From Streptomyces abyssomicinicus (GTDB taxonomy: Bacteria; Actinomycetota; Actinomycetes; Streptomycetales; Streptomycetaceae), in assembly GCF_008974245.1 (NCBI RefSeq), contig NZ_BBZI01000006.1, forward strand, positions 781,125 through 845,124: 64,000 bases of DNA. Direction: 5' to 3'. Positions 46,363 to 56,491 of this stretch are shown piece after piece; within the stretch, counting starts at the first letter, position 1, and the number at the start of each line of letters is the position of its first letter. The position numbers and the translations under genes are program-made. The notes below the pieces were generated by a model that saw nothing but the letters and a program-made list of their open reading frames with translations, made no database searches and was not told where the DNA came from.

Positions 46363-48111
46363 GTGTCCAGCACCGCGTCGAAGCGCACCCTGTACCGCCT
46401 GACCCACGTCAAGGCGACCCCTGAGTCGATGCTCGAAGCCCTCGACGTCGGTGCCCTCGACACCCTGGACGCGGTCGTGCGCGACGTCAGCGATCACATG
46501 GGAGTTCCCGCCCTCGCGGTGTCCTTCGCCGTAGCTAAGGAGGAAGCCGCCTGGGGCAAGGACATCCTCCGGCTCACCGACGGGTCGGACCTGCTGCAGA
46601 GCGAGCAGCGCACCGGCGCACTGCTCATGCTCGCCGTCGACGGCGCGGTGTACGCGATCGGCTTCGACCAGGGGTACCGGCTTCTCCCCACCCAGCTGAA
46701 GGACGCGCGCTTCGGTCTGTCCTTCGGCATCCGCGCCATCAACCCGCGGCAGGTGCGAGACTTCACTGCCAGCGTCCTCGGCCAGGCGCGCATCGACAGT
46801 TCTCTCATCCATGCCGGCGCCTCCGTACCGGCACTCGGACTCCGGGACCACGGGCGGATCATCCGCCACCTCGGCGGCTACCTCGACGATGTCGACCTCA
46901 CCGCAGGGAGCGGCACCAGGAACGGGGCCATGACAGCGGAGGGCGGCATCGGTCTCCGTATCAAACTCGGCACCACCCCCGCCACACTGATCAAGGACAT
47001 CCGCGCCATCGCCGCGATCTGCGAGCACGTCGTTCCCCACCCCGACCTGGCCTTCGTCGAGCACATCACCGCGGTCAAGGACCCTTCCCTCATCGACGCG
47101 CTCGACGCGGAACTGGACGCCACGCTCGGCCGTCCCGCAGACGGCCGGATCATCACCGCCGTCCCCTTCTCCCAGAGCACCGACCTGCCCCGGTCCACCG
47201 CCTGCACCATCAAGATCGGGTCCTGCCCGCCCCACCTCCGGGACGAGTTCAGTCTCGACTACGTCCTGGAGCGGGCCCGTGTGATCAAGGCAGGCGCCCG
47301 CGTCACGGCGCTCCGGCAGGGCACCGTCGAACTGTTTCGTGACACGCTCTCCGCACGGACCGCGCTCGCCCCGCGCACCGCCTCCCTGGAAGCCCTGTCC
47401 AAGGAAACCGCCATGAAGTGGATCGAGGCCACCTTCTCCCTCAGCTCCCGCACGTTCTCTCTGCTCGACGGTGAGTGGTACGAGCTCGGGGCGGGCTACC
47501 TGCGCAACGTCAACGAGACCGTGGCTCCCTTGTTCCCCGACGCGCCCTCCGTCGATCTCCCCCGCTGGCCGCTCGTCGAGAAGCTCAACAAGGAGGGTAT
47601 GCGCGTGATGCGTCCCGTAGACGAAGGCGACTACAACAAGCTGGCCGCCCAGGCCCGTCGCGGCTGGGTCTGCCTGGACAAGAAGAATGTCCACAACCCT
47701 TTTCGGGCAAGCAACTCCGTCGAGATCTGCGACCTGTTCACCGAGGACGCCACTCTTGTCCTCGTGAAGCCCGCGCACTCCTCTAGCCCGCTGAGTCACC
47801 TGTTCAGCCAGGCGCGCGTCTCCGTTGAGCTCCTCTTCGAGAACGCGGCCGTACGCGCGGAGTTCGCCCGGTCCGTACACGTCAACAGCGATCCGGCCCG
47901 CAGCATCCCCGAGGACTTCACCCCGCGCCGCGTCGTCTTCGCGATCCTTCTGAAGGACGGAGCCAAGCTCACGCCGGACTCCCTCTTCCCGTTCTCCGCC
48001 ATCACCCTGGCCCAGACCGCGAAGGCCCTCGCCGCTCGCGGCGTGACCGTCGAAGTCATCGGCGTCGAAAGCGAGTCGGCCCAGTCCGCCATGCGCGACG
48101 AGGCTGCGTAG
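46363..48111 (+). CDS. TIGR04141/DUF6119-family sporadically distributed protein
   Basis: A 582-residue protein from GTG 46363, with CAGGAGG 7 bases upstream. Features matching the TIGR04141 family include the opening RTLYRLTHVKATPESML, GALLMLAVDGAVYAIGFDQGYRLL, FGLSFGIRAINPRQVRDF and GWVCLDKKNVHNPFRASNSVEICDLFTE. The family is patchily distributed and found near restriction and other defence genes; its molecular role is unknown. The C-terminal part (PRRVVFAILLKDGAKLTPDSLFPFSAITLAQTAKAL) resembles the end of such proteins. It is divergent from the restriction operon across palindromic operators, suggesting joint control. It has no membrane segment. Confidence 0.8.
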   Translation: MSSTASKRTLYRLTHVKATPESMLEALDVGALDTLDAVVRDVSDHMGVPALAVSFAVAKEEAAWGKDILRLTDGSDLLQSEQRTGALLMLAVDGAVYAIGFDQGYRLLPTQLKDARFGLSFGIRAINPRQVRDFTASVLGQARIDSSLIHAGASVPALGLRDHGRIIRHLGGYLDDVDLTAGSGTRNGAMTAEGGIGLRIKLGTTPATLIKDIRAIAAICEHVVPHPDLAFVEHITAVKDPSLIDALDAELDATLGRPADGRIITAVPFSQSTDLPRSTACTIKIGSCPPHLRDEFSLDYVLERARVIKAGARVTALRQGTVELFRDTLSARTALAPRTASLEALSKETAMKWIEATFSLSSRTFSLLDGEWYELGAGYLRNVNETVAPLFPDAPSVDLPRWPLVEKLNKEGMRVMRPVDEGDYNKLAAQARRGWVCLDKKNVHNPFRASNSVEICDLFTEDATLVLVKPAHSSSPLSHLFSQARVSVELLFENAAVRAEFARSVHVNSDPARSIPEDFTPRRVVFAILLKDGAKLTPDSLFPFSAITLAQTAKALAARGVTVEVIGVESESAQSAMRDEAA

Positions 48112-48250
48112 CCGCCCGGGACTCTCGCCGTAAACACGCCCTCTATATCTCTCATCCGAACGAGGAGTCCTTTCAACAACCCAGAATTCCCGCAAGGGCA
48201 GCGGGCATCGTCTCCGGGGTCAGGGCACCCAGGGGACGGCGGGAGGCTAC

Positions 48251-49642
48251 ATGGAACAGGACCTCAACAAGCGGCAGCGGGCAGTGCTCGGCTGGGTGGG
48301 CCAGGGGTGTCCCGACGGAGTCTGGCCAGACAGCACGTACAAGACCAGCGGACAAGCCCTGCAGAACCGAGGGCTTATCAAAGTCATCAAACGCCGCGGG
48401 CTTTGGAGCGCCCACCTCACCGAGAAGGGGCGGCAGCATCTCATCGAACGCGGCATCCGCCCCGTGGAGCAGAGCACCCGACCGCCGGAGCGCCCCGCCC
48501 GAAAATCGGCACCGCCGCGCCCCCGAGCCGTGCCGAAGGCCCTTGCGAACTACGCGGACCAGCTACTCGATGAACTGGCCGTTGCTAACGACGGCTGTCT
48601 CATCAAGCCCATCGAATCCGGCCCGCACGCGGTGAATTGGGCGTCACGGGTCAACGCCGCCCGCAAGTCCGGCAAGATCCCCCACACGCAGGAAATCCAC
48701 GGATACCGCACCCACCGCGGCTACGAGATCAAGCTGGTCGACATCCCTGCCTGGCGCCTCGCGGAACTCACCCCGCTCCCTGTGCCGGCCAGACTCACCA
48801 AACCCCATGCCGTCGTGGCCGCCCTCCAAAAGCAGCCGCAGCCCATGGGCCTGACCAAACTCCTCCAGGGCCGAGCCCTGCGCATCATCCAGACCCTCAT
48901 CGCCGCCACCACAGCCCAAGGCCACAAGGCATCGCTCGGAACCGCAGAGGGGGCGCCCCCGCCCCATCGGCGCCGCAAGGCACCACCGCACTTCTCCATC
49001 ACCGCCCACGGCGAAAGTGTCGGATTCCTCGTCCTCCAAGAACAGGACCGCAGCCAACACGTCCCCACAGACAAGGAACTCGCCGACGCCAAGAAGCACT
49101 CATGGATGCGCATCCCCCGCTTCGACTACACCCCCTCCAGCCGCCTACGCTTCATACTCCGCGGCGGCAGCCCGCACCGTGCAAGCGAATGGGCAGATCT
49201 CCCCGACCGGCCTCTGGAAGAACAACTCGCCGAGATCGTGCAGGAGGTCGGACTCCGCGGCGAAGCCGCAGAACGCAAACGCCTTGCAGACCAGCAAGCC
49301 AGAGAGGTACAGCAAAAGCGCTGGGAAGCCGCCATGCAGGAAGCCCACGCCGCCTACGCCCACGCCTACTGTGTCAAACAACTCGGAAAACAGGCAGACA
49401 CCTGGTACGAGGCCAGGCGCCTGACTGAATACGTCGCAGCAGTAGGCGTCCATGCCACAACACTTCCGCCCGGGCAGGAGCGGGCCGAGGTCGAGGCGTG
49501 GCTCGCGTTCGCGGACGCGCACCTCCAAAACCTCACCGAATCGGCCTCAGCGCCGAAACTGCCCACGCCGCCGAAACCCAGCGGCGACGACCTCAAGCCC
49601 TTCCTCGGTCACTGGAGCCCCTACGGACCCCGCTCCTACTGA
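48251..49642 (+). CDS. Hypothetical protein with winged-helix-like N-terminus and coiled coil
   Basis: A 463-residue protein without a recognised family. ATG 48251 follows GGGAGGCTAC. Residues 1-65 (DLNKRQRAVLGWVGQGCPDGVW to GLIKVIKRRGLWSAHLTEKGRQHL) look like a winged helix. A basic region follows (PPERPARKSAPPRPRAVPK). The middle (HFSITAHGESVGFLVLQEQDRS) is beta-rich. Residues 320-420 form a long charged helix, probably a coiled coil (LAEIVQEVGLRGEAAERKRLADQQAREVQQKRWE). It is likely part of the defence cargo because of where it sits, but there is no mechanistic clue. Confidence 0.65.
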   Translation: MEQDLNKRQRAVLGWVGQGCPDGVWPDSTYKTSGQALQNRGLIKVIKRRGLWSAHLTEKGRQHLIERGIRPVEQSTRPPERPARKSAPPRPRAVPKALANYADQLLDELAVANDGCLIKPIESGPHAVNWASRVNAARKSGKIPHTQEIHGYRTHRGYEIKLVDIPAWRLAELTPLPVPARLTKPHAVVAALQKQPQPMGLTKLLQGRALRIIQTLIAATTAQGHKASLGTAEGAPPPHRRRKAPPHFSITAHGESVGFLVLQEQDRSQHVPTDKELADAKKHSWMRIPRFDYTPSSRLRFILRGGSPHRASEWADLPDRPLEEQLAEIVQEVGLRGEAAERKRLADQQAREVQQKRWEAAMQEAHAAYAHAYCVKQLGKQADTWYEARRLTEYVAAVGVHATTLPPGQERAEVEAWLAFADAHLQNLTESASAPKLPTPPKPSGDDLKPFLGHWSPYGPRSY

Positions 49643-49658
49643 GCCGGAACAAGGGAAA

Positions 49659-50072
49659 TCACACCGCCACGAGCCGGACCCGCTCGCCGCACAGCTTGGC
49701 CATGTCGTCAATATCGGAAGTCAGCATGACCACGGGGCGGTGCTGTCGCAGCGCGGCCTCGGCGACGGCCGCATCGATCGCGTACTTGTGTCCGTGCAAC
49801 CCGGCATTCATCAGCAACTTCGAGGCAGCCCTCGCCTCCTCGTCACCGACCGGGACGACCCGCAGCCCGGAAAGCACCCAGTTCAGGCGTGACTTGTTCG
49901 TACGGGCGTGGACTGCCTCGATGATGGTGAGCGCACTGATCACGACCTCCATGCCACGCGAGCGCGCCTCAGCGATCAGAGCCACCACCTGTTCTTCGTC
50001 AGCGAGCAGCTTCGCGAGTCCCTCGCTGTCGAGGACGAGCGTCCCCTCGTGACTCAGCCTGCGGCGGGCCAC
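49659..50072 (-). CDS. PIN-domain toxin (VapC-like)
   Basis: A 137-residue PIN-domain protein. Acidic residues appear in TLVLDSEGLAKLLADEE (first Asp), in ISALTIIEAVHAR (Glu), and in KYAIDAAVAEAAL and VMLTSDIDDMAKL (C-terminal acids). These match the ribonuclease active site of VapC proteins, here with the variant DSEGLAKL start seen in actinobacterial PINs. ATG 50072 lies inside the 3' end of the antitoxin gene (19-base overlap). The pair lies at the extreme right end of the island, the position expected for a stabilising addiction module. Confidence 0.82.
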   Translation of the reverse strand: MARRRLSHEGTLVLDSEGLAKLLADEEQVVALIAEARSRGMEVVISALTIIEAVHARTNKSRLNWVLSGLRVVPVGDEEARAASKLLMNAGLHGHKYAIDAAVAEAALRQHRPVVMLTSDIDDMAKLCGERVRLVAV

Positions 50073-50338
50073 TCGGCCTCCTCGGCGAACACCTCGTCGA
50101 AGACCTGCCGCGCCCGCTGACGAGCCGTCTCGGAGACCGGCCCCTTGCGGCTCTCGTAGTCCGCCAGGTACTCGTCCAGGACCTGCCCGCGCAGCTCACG
50201 CTCGACCGCCTCCGCGATGAACGCGGAGAACTCCCGCTTACCCACCCGAGCCCGGATCGCCTCCGCAGTCCCCTCCGGCAGCGACAAGCTCACCCGCGTC
50301 GCTGGCCCTTCCCCGATGCTGTACGTCGCCTCAGCCAT
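50054..50338 (-). CDS. Antitoxin partner of the PIN toxin
   Basis: A 94-residue protein starting MAEATYSIGEGPATRVSLSLPEGTAEAIRAR, a ribbon-helix-helix-like pattern: a beta strand TRVSLSLP followed by helices AEAIRARVGKREFSAFIAEAVERELR. The C-terminal tail (LDEYLADYESRKGPVSETARQRARQVFDEVFAEE) is acidic and would occupy the toxin active site. It is translated ahead of and overlapping the toxin, the usual antitoxin-first order, and should autoregulate the pair. Confidence 0.8.
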   Translation of the reverse strand: MAEATYSIGEGPATRVSLSLPEGTAEAIRARVGKREFSAFIAEAVERELRGQVLDEYLADYESRKGPVSETARQRARQVFDEVFAEEAEWPAAG

Positions 50339-50418
50339 GCCCCGATTGTGTCAAACGAGTAGGAAAAGCGCCACGTCAGCACTACCTCACAGCTCGGTCA
50401 GCGCCCCGCGCACACAAA

Positions 50419-50529
50419 TTCCAGCACGGGCACCCCCATCCCATCCAGCGCGAATCCAGCACGGTAGGGATGAGCAGGGGTGATGACAGGTGACGACAGG
50501 TCAGGAAATCCAGCACCTATCCAGCACGG
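50419..50529. repeat. Arm-type ATCCAGCAC direct repeats at the right end of element 3
   Basis: Copies at 50419-50429 (TTCCAGCACGG), 50443-50453 (ATCCAGCGCGA), 50454-50464 (ATCCAGCACGG), 50508-50518 (ATCCAGCACCT) and 50519-50529 (ATCCAGCACGG). The spacing and repetition resemble integrase arm-binding sites. Matching copies lie inside the left end at 32212-32234. Confidence 0.65.
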
Positions 50530-50539
50530 TAAAAATAAA

Positions 50540-50567
50540 GGGGCCTGACCCTGAAGAGTCAGACCCC
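50540..50567 (-). terminator. Hairpin downstream of ychF (right-end module, copy D)
   Basis: GGGGCCTGAC pairs with GTCAGACCCC with one mismatch and an 8-base loop. It lies 50 bases past the ychF stop and occupies the same place as the hairpins of copies A-C, so the inserted element supplies ychF with its terminator. Confidence 0.6.
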
Positions 50568-50616
50568 ATTTGACCTGCATGTTTGCCAGATCGGTGAAGT
50601 GGTGGTAAGCCACACG

Positions 50617-51705
<1,089 letters not shown>

Positions 51706-51865
51706 GTTGCGACTTCCCGTTACGTGAGGTGAAGGGGCGGGCGGGCCTGAAGGGGCCGATCCCCCAGTCTACGGCGTGCGCGACGGGGCACCCGTCTCCT
51801 GTCGAACATCAGACCAGTGCCGCCCCTGGGCGTGTCATTAGGGCTATTCAGCACATAAACAGACC

Positions 51866-51871
51866 TAGGTT
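51866..51871 (+). promoter_or_regulatory. -10 TAGGTT, leaderless start
   Basis: TAGGTT lies 6 bases before GTG 51878, and no ribosome site precedes that codon. Transcription probably starts at the GTG. Confidence 0.5.
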
Positions 51872-51877
51872 GTGCGA

Positions 51878-52645
51878 GTGGAGCATCACAGGACGACGGG
51901 AACCTCACGGTCGGCCGCCCGGCCCGGTCCGGCACCGCGGCGCGACACCCGCACCGCGCTGCCCCCGCAGGCCCGCGGCGCCGGCTCCGGGAACGATCGG
52001 CGGGCGCCGCGGCCACGCGGGCCGCACGGCGCGCAACCGCTCCCCTCGAACGCTCGCTCGGCGTCCGCCGCCGCCGCGATGCCCGCCGGGGCGGCGATGG
52101 GCGCCCGGGCGGGTGCACGCGGCACCGCGGCCGGTCGGGCCGGGCAGGCGATGACCGGGCTGGCGGCGTGGAGCGCGCGGGCGGCGGAGTCGGCACGCGG
52201 GTCCCGCGTGCCGTTGATCGCCGCCACGGCGGCCCGCGGCTCGGCGGCCGCGCGGGCGATACGGCGCTTCCCCAACCCCCGGCTCACCGGGCTCGGCTGC
52301 GGCCTGTTCTGCGCCGCCGCCATGGTCACCCTCGGGCTGCTGAGCATGCTGCTCGGCGGATCACTCACGGTCTACGGGCTGCTGTTCCTGCCGGTCAGCC
52401 TGCTCACGGCGGTCTGGGTGCGGCCCGGCGACCTGCTGACCGCGCCGATCATCGGACCGATCGCGTACGCGCTGGGCCTGCTGTTCATCGCCGACGGCAG
52501 CGGGGTCGGCGGACAGGCGATGGGGTACTTCACGGCGCTGGCCACGGGGGCGGGGTGGCTGTACGGCGGCGTACTGATCACCGGCCTCACGGCGACGGGA
52601 CGGTGGCTCCACCACACGTCCACGCCCTCGCACCGCGAGGGCTGA
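51878..52645 (+). CDS. DUF6542 domain membrane protein
   Basis: A 255-residue protein. The first 135 residues are disordered, rich in Arg, Ala and Pro. The rest contains about four hydrophobic segments ([75 protein letters not shown]) matching the DUF6542 domain found next to ychF or ispH in Streptomyces. GTG 51878 is preferred because the -10 element lies 6 bases upstream; GTG 51872 is in frame. The function is unknown; it is probably an integral membrane protein with a cytoplasmic basic tail. Confidence 0.75.
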   Translation: MEHHRTTGTSRSAARPGPAPRRDTRTALPPQARGAGSGNDRRAPRPRGPHGAQPLPSNARSASAAAAMPAGAAMGARAGARGTAAGRAGQAMTGLAAWSARAAESARGSRVPLIAATAARGSAAARAIRRFPNPRLTGLGCGLFCAAAMVTLGLLSMLLGGSLTVYGLLFLPVSLLTAVWVRPGDLLTAPIIGPIAYALGLLFIADGSGVGGQAMGYFTALATGAGWLYGGVLITGLTATGRWLHHTSTPSHREG

Positions 52646-52661
52646 CCCCGCCCCACGGGCC

Positions 52662-52706
52662 GGGCGGGGGTGCGGGTGCGGACGGCCGCCGCCCGCACCC
52701 CCGCCC
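52662..52706. terminator. GC-rich hairpin between convergent genes
   Basis: GGGCGGGGGTGCGGG (52662-52676) pairs with CCCGCACCCCCGCCC (52692-52706) around a 15-base loop, between the DUF6542 and ppgK genes. Confidence 0.75.
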
Positions 52707-52723
52707 CCTCCCCGCACCCGCCC

Positions 52724-53473
52724 TCAGCCGCGTCGCTGCGCGGCGTACATCGCCGCACCCACGATCCCCGCGTTGTTCTGCAGCCCCGCCGGCACGATCT
52801 CCGCCCGCACCTTGGTGATCAGCGGCAGGAACTTCTCCGCCTTGCGGCTGACCCCGCCGCCCACCACGAACAGCTCCGGCGAGAACAGCATCTCCACGTG
52901 GCGGAGGTACTTCTCCACCCGGCGCGCCCAGTGCTCCCAGGACAGGTCGCCGTCCTCGCGGGCCTTGTGGGACGCACGGGTCTCCGCGTCGTGCCCGTTC
53001 AGCTCCAGGTGGCCGAGTTCCGTGTTGGGGACCAGCACCCCGTCCCGGAAGACCGCGCTGCCGATTCCGGTGCCGAAGGTCAGCACGATGACCGTGCCCT
53101 TGCGTCCCTGTCCGGCGCCGAAGTTCATCTCGGCTACGCCCGCCGCGTCGGCGTCGTTGACCACGGTGACGGGGATGCCGCCCAGCCGCTCGCCGAGGAG
53201 CGCGGCGGCGTCCGTGTCGACCCACTGCTTGTCGACGTTGGCCGCGGTGCGGATGGTGGAGGCGTCGGTGACCACGCCGGGGAAGGTCACCCCGACGGGC
53301 CCGTGCCAGTTGAAGTGGTCGACGACCTGCCGGACGCACTCCGCCACGTCGTCAGGGGTCGAGGGCTGCGGAGTCAGCACCTTGTGCCGCTCGGCGGCCA
53401 GGTCACCCACCGCAAGGTCCACGGGCGCGCCCTTGATCCCGGAACCGCCGATGTCCACACCGAAGATCTGCAT
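52724..53473 (-). CDS. ppgK: Polyphosphate glucokinase
   Basis: A 249-residue ROK-family sugar kinase using polyphosphate (and usually ATP) to make glucose 6-phosphate. It begins [20 protein letters not shown], the phosphate-1 loop. [19 protein letters not shown] carries the catalytic Asp region and [14 protein letters not shown] the phosphate-2 loop, followed by LGHLELNG with the glucose-binding Glu/His. The length is typical of PpgK. A C-terminal [18 protein letters not shown] matches the adenosine-type loop. The gene converges with the DUF6542 gene and its 5' end faces the ispH terminator. Confidence 0.94.
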   Translation of the reverse strand: MQIFGVDIGGSGIKGAPVDLAVGDLAAERHKVLTPQPSTPDDVAECVRQVVDHFNWHGPVGVTFPGVVTDASTIRTAANVDKQWVDTDAAALLGERLGGIPVTVVNDADAAGVAEMNFGAGQGRKGTVIVLTFGTGIGSAVFRDGVLVPNTELGHLELNGHDAETRASHKAREDGDLSWEHWARRVEKYLRHVEMLFSPELFVVGGGVSRKAEKFLPLITKVRAEIVPAGLQNNAGIVGAAMYAAQRRG

Positions 53474-53581
53474 GACACCACGCTACGACGCGCGGCACAG
53501 CGTCACCGCTCCAAGGGGATGCGCGACCGGCGCGAAGGGCGTGAAGGGCGCGAAACTCCGCCGGCCCGCGCCGTCGAAACG

Positions 53582-53617
53582 CCGCGGGCCCGCACCGGGC
53601 AGGGTGCGGGCCCGCGG
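53582..53617 (-). terminator. Terminator after ispH
   Basis: A perfect 15-bp stem, CCGCGGGCCCGCACC (53582-53596) with GGTGCGGGCCCGCGG (53603-53617), and a 6-base loop, starting 8 bases beyond the ispH stop. Confidence 0.82.
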
Positions 53618-53624
53618 AACGGGG

Positions 53625-54632
53625 TCAGGCCTGGGCGCCGCCGCCGGTCCGCTCGGCGACCAGCGCGGCCGCCTCCTCGCGGAGGTCACGCCGCAGCTCC
53701 TTGGGCAGTGAGAAGGTGATCGACTCCTCGGCCGCCTTCACGATCTCCACGTCCTCGAAACCACGCTGCGACAGCCACTCGAGCACCTGCTCCACCAGCA
53801 CGTCCGGCACCGAGGCGCCCGAGGTCACGCCGACCGTGGAGACGCCGTCCAGCCAGCCCTCCTCGATCTCGTCGGCGAAGTCGACCAGGTAGGCGGCAGC
53901 GGATCCGGCCAGCTTGGCGACCTCGACCAGGCGCTTGGAGTTCGAGGAGTTGCGCGAGCCGACCACGATGACCAGCTCCGCCTGGGCGCCCATCTCCTTG
54001 ACGGCCAGCTGACGGTTCTGCGTGGCGTAGCAGATGTCGTCGCTGGGCGGCGAGATCAGCTGGGGGAACTTCTCCTTGAGCGCGCCGACCGTCTCCATCG
54101 TCTCGTCGACCGAGAGCGTGGTCTGGGAGAGCCAGACCACCTTCGACGGGTCGCGGACCTCCACCTTGGCGACGTCCTCGGGACCGTCGACCAGCTGGAT
54201 GTGGTCGGGGGCCTCGCCGGAGGTGCCGATGACCTCCTCGTGGCCCTCGTGGCCGATCAGCAGGATGTCGTAGTCCTCGTCGGCGAACCGGACGGCCTCC
54301 TTGTGCACCTTGGTGACCAGGGGGCAGGTGGCGTCGATGGTGGCGAGCCGGCCGGCCGCGGCCTCGTCGTGCACGGTCGGGGCGACGCCGTGGGCGGAGA
54401 ACATCACGATGTTGCCGGGCGGCACCTCGTCCGTCTGCTCGACGAAGATCGCGCCTTTCTTCTCGAGCGTCTGCACCACGTACTTGTTGTGGACGATCTC
54501 GTGACGGACGTAGATCGGGGCCCCGTACTGTTCCAGGGCCTTCTCCACGGCGATCACTGCGCGGTCGACACCGGCGCAGTAGCCGCGGGGAGAGGCGAGC
54601 AGGACACGGCGGCGGCCAGGAGAGTCGGTCAT
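53625..54632 (-). CDS. ispH: 4-hydroxy-3-methylbut-2-enyl diphosphate reductase
   Basis: A 335-residue iron-sulphur enzyme of the last MEP-pathway step, making IPP and DMAPP. The three cysteines that bind the 4Fe-4S cluster are in [14 protein letters not shown] (Cys19), [11 protein letters not shown] and [15 protein letters not shown]. The [11 protein letters not shown] and [14 protein letters not shown] regions with active-site His/Glu are present. ATG 54632 is chosen because TACGAT lies 7 bases upstream, fitting a leaderless mRNA; the much longer open frame upstream is GC-rich repeat with no start signal. It is divergent from xseA. Confidence 0.95.
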   Translation of the reverse strand: MTDSPGRRRVLLASPRGYCAGVDRAVIAVEKALEQYGAPIYVRHEIVHNKYVVQTLEKKGAIFVEQTDEVPPGNIVMFSAHGVAPTVHDEAAAGRLATIDATCPLVTKVHKEAVRFADEDYDILLIGHEGHEEVIGTSGEAPDHIQLVDGPEDVAKVEVRDPSKVVWLSQTTLSVDETMETVGALKEKFPQLISPPSDDICYATQNRQLAVKEMGAQAELVIVVGSRNSSNSKRLVEVAKLAGSAAAYLVDFADEIEEGWLDGVSTVGVTSGASVPDVLVEQVLEWLSQRGFEDVEIVKAAEESITFSLPKELRRDLREEAAALVAERTGGGAQA

Positions 54633-54856
54633 GAGCCCCATCGTACGGGCCGCCACCTCCCCGCCGGTCGGGTGCAGGGCGGGGTGTGCCCCGGATGTGC
54701 CGCCGGGGCAGCCGATCCCGGGCACACCCCCCTGCGCACCCACCGGCAACCACCGGCGCCCACCGGCGCCCACGGGCAGCCGCCGGCAGGCAGCGGCAGG
54801 CACCGGCCGTGCGGGGCTGGGCCGTCCTGTCGTAGGGGGCCGTTACGCTCGGGCGC
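54633..54856. promoter_or_regulatory. Divergent ispH-xseA promoter region
   Basis: TACGAT (minus strand, about 54640-54645) precedes ispH and TACGCT (54844-54849) precedes ATG 54857, each at leaderless spacing of about 7 bases. Between them are irregular CACCGGC/GCCGGCAGGCA repeats (about 54735-54810). No gene is seen. Confidence 0.5.
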
Positions 54857-56116
54857 ATGGCTGTGAACACGACCCCCGAGGCGCCGCTGCCCGTCGGCCA
54901 GGTGTCGCGGTTGATCGGCGGCTGGATCGACCGGCTCGGCGCGGTCTGGGTGGAGGGGCAGATCACCCAGCTGTCACGGCGCCCCGGCGCGGGCGTGGTC
55001 TTCATGACGCTGCGCGACCCGTCGCACGACATCTCGGTCAAGGTCACCTGCTACCGGCAGGTCTTCGACGCGGTGGCGGACATCGTCGGCGAGGGCGCCC
55101 GGGTGCTCGTGCACGCCAAGCCGGAGTGGTACGCGCCCCGCGGCGAGCTGTCGCTGCGGGCGGCGGAGATCCGGCCCGTGGGCATGGGCGAGCTGCTGGC
55201 GCGGCTGGAGCAGCTGAAGAAGAGCCTGGCCGCGGAGGGGCTGTTCGCGGCGGACCGGAAGAAGCCGCTGCCGTTCCTGCCGCAGCTGATCGGGCTGGTC
55301 TGCGGCCGGGCCTCGGCGGCCGAGCGCGACGTCCTGGAGAACGCCCGCCGCCGCTGGCCCGCGGTCCGTTTCGAGGTCCGCAACGTCGCCGTCCAGGGCG
55401 TGCACGCCGTGCCCCAGGTGGTGCGGGCGGTGCGCGAGCTGGACGCCATGGAGGAGGTCGACGTCATCGTGGTGGCGCGCGGCGGCGGCAGCGTGGAGGA
55501 CCTGCTGCCGTTCTCCGACGAGGAGCTGGTCCGCACGGTCGCCGGCTGCCGCACGCCGGTGGTGTCCGCGATCGGCCACGAGCCGGACACCCCGCTTCTC
55601 GACCACGTCGCCGACCTGCGGGCCTCCACGCCGACCGACGCCGCGAAGAAGGTGGTGCCGGACGTCGGCGAGGAGGCCGAGCGGGTGCGCCAGCTGCGCG
55701 ACCGGGCGCGGCGGTGCGTGGACACGCTGGTCGCCCGCGAGGAGCGCGGCCTGCAGAACGCGCTGGCCAGGCCGGTGATACAGGACCCGCACCGGATGAT
55801 CGACGACCGTGCCGAGCAGGTGGGCGCGCTGGCCGACCGCGCCCGGCGCACCCTGGGGCACCTGCTGGACCGGGCGGAGTCCGAGCTGAGCCACACCCAC
55901 GCCCGCGTGGTGGCCCTCTCCCCCGCGCAGACCCTGCGCCGCGGCTACGCGGTGCTCCAGCGCGCCGACGGGCAGGTCGTCCGCGACCCGGCCGAGACGT
56001 CGGCGGGCGAGCCGCTGCGGGCCCGCGTCGCCGGCGGCGAGTTCACGGTCGTACGGGCCGGTCCCGAAGGCCCTGACAGCACCACCCACACCCAAGCACG
56101 AGGACGGACGGAATGA
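54857..56116 (+). CDS. xseA: Exodeoxyribonuclease VII large subunit
   Basis: A 419-residue catalytic subunit of the single-strand-specific exonuclease VII. The N-terminal OB-fold ([31 protein letters not shown]) binds DNA. The catalytic part includes [48 protein letters not shown] and [27 protein letters not shown], all diagnostic. The long C-terminal helices ([26 protein letters not shown]) bind the small subunits. TACGCT at leaderless distance is the likely promoter. It overlaps xseB by ATGA, so subunits are co-translated. Confidence 0.95.
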   Translation: MAVNTTPEAPLPVGQVSRLIGGWIDRLGAVWVEGQITQLSRRPGAGVVFMTLRDPSHDISVKVTCYRQVFDAVADIVGEGARVLVHAKPEWYAPRGELSLRAAEIRPVGMGELLARLEQLKKSLAAEGLFAADRKKPLPFLPQLIGLVCGRASAAERDVLENARRRWPAVRFEVRNVAVQGVHAVPQVVRAVRELDAMEEVDVIVVARGGGSVEDLLPFSDEELVRTVAGCRTPVVSAIGHEPDTPLLDHVADLRASTPTDAAKKVVPDVGEEAERVRQLRDRARRCVDTLVAREERGLQNALARPVIQDPHRMIDDRAEQVGALADRARRTLGHLLDRAESELSHTHARVVALSPAQTLRRGYAVLQRADGQVVRDPAETSAGEPLRARVAGGEFTVVRAGPEGPDSTTHTQARGRTE

Positions 56117-56373
56117 GCAGCATGGCCGACGAACAGTCCGCCGGGGCGACCGAGGCCGGCAAGGCGATGCTCGGTTACGAGCAGGCGCGGGACGAGCTGA
56201 TCGAGGTGGTCCGGCGGCTGGAGGCGGGCGGCACCTCGCTGGAGGAGTCGCTGGCGCTCTGGGAGCGCGGCGAGGAGCTCGCCAAGGTGTGCCGCCGCTG
56301 GCTGGAGGGCGCCCGCAAGCGTCTTGACGCGGCGCTGGCCGGTGAGGAGGGCGACGGGAACCCGGAGGACTGA
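56113..56373 (+). CDS. xseB: Exodeoxyribonuclease VII small subunit
   Basis: An 86-residue helical protein that multimerises on XseA. The signature [51 protein letters not shown] matches the XseB family throughout. It starts at ATG 56113 within the xseA stop (ATGA). Several XseB subunits assemble per XseA, so coupling may not set the final ratio. Confidence 0.94.
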   Translation: MSSMADEQSAGATEAGKAMLGYEQARDELIEVVRRLEAGGTSLEESLALWERGEELAKVCRRWLEGARKRLDAALAGEEGDGNPED

Positions 56374-56423
56374 GCGCGGGGCCGCCACTACAGGGGCCCG
56401 CACGCCTGCGCGAGGGCGGTTAT

Positions 56424-56453
56424 TTGAAATTTCAACCTCTTCGGTCCTACAGT
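56424..56453 (+). promoter_or_regulatory. Promoter with a palindrome overlapping the -35
   Basis: TTGAAATTTCAA (56424-56435) is a perfect palindrome whose left half is a good -35. TACAGT (56448-56453), 18 bases on, is the -10. A regulator binding the palindrome would block the promoter. Confidence 0.6.
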
Positions 56454-56491
56454 GGCACCGTTCCCCCACCGGATCCCGAAAAGGCTGACGC

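Larger units (their letters stand above)
32179..50614. mobile_element. Element 3: ~18.5-kb defence island inserted at the ychF 3' end
   Basis: Bounded by a 25-base direct repeat (32154-32178 and 50615-50639) of the ychF 3' end, with ATCCAGCAC-type repeats just inside both ends. Such repeats are typical arm sites of a tyrosine recombinase. Cargo: a tRNA-like gene broken by two IS elements, two restriction-modification modules, a pseudo-methylase, a TIGR04141-like protein and a PIN toxin pair. No integrase, excisionase, replication or transfer gene is visible, so it is either decayed or mobilised in trans. Confidence 0.7.
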
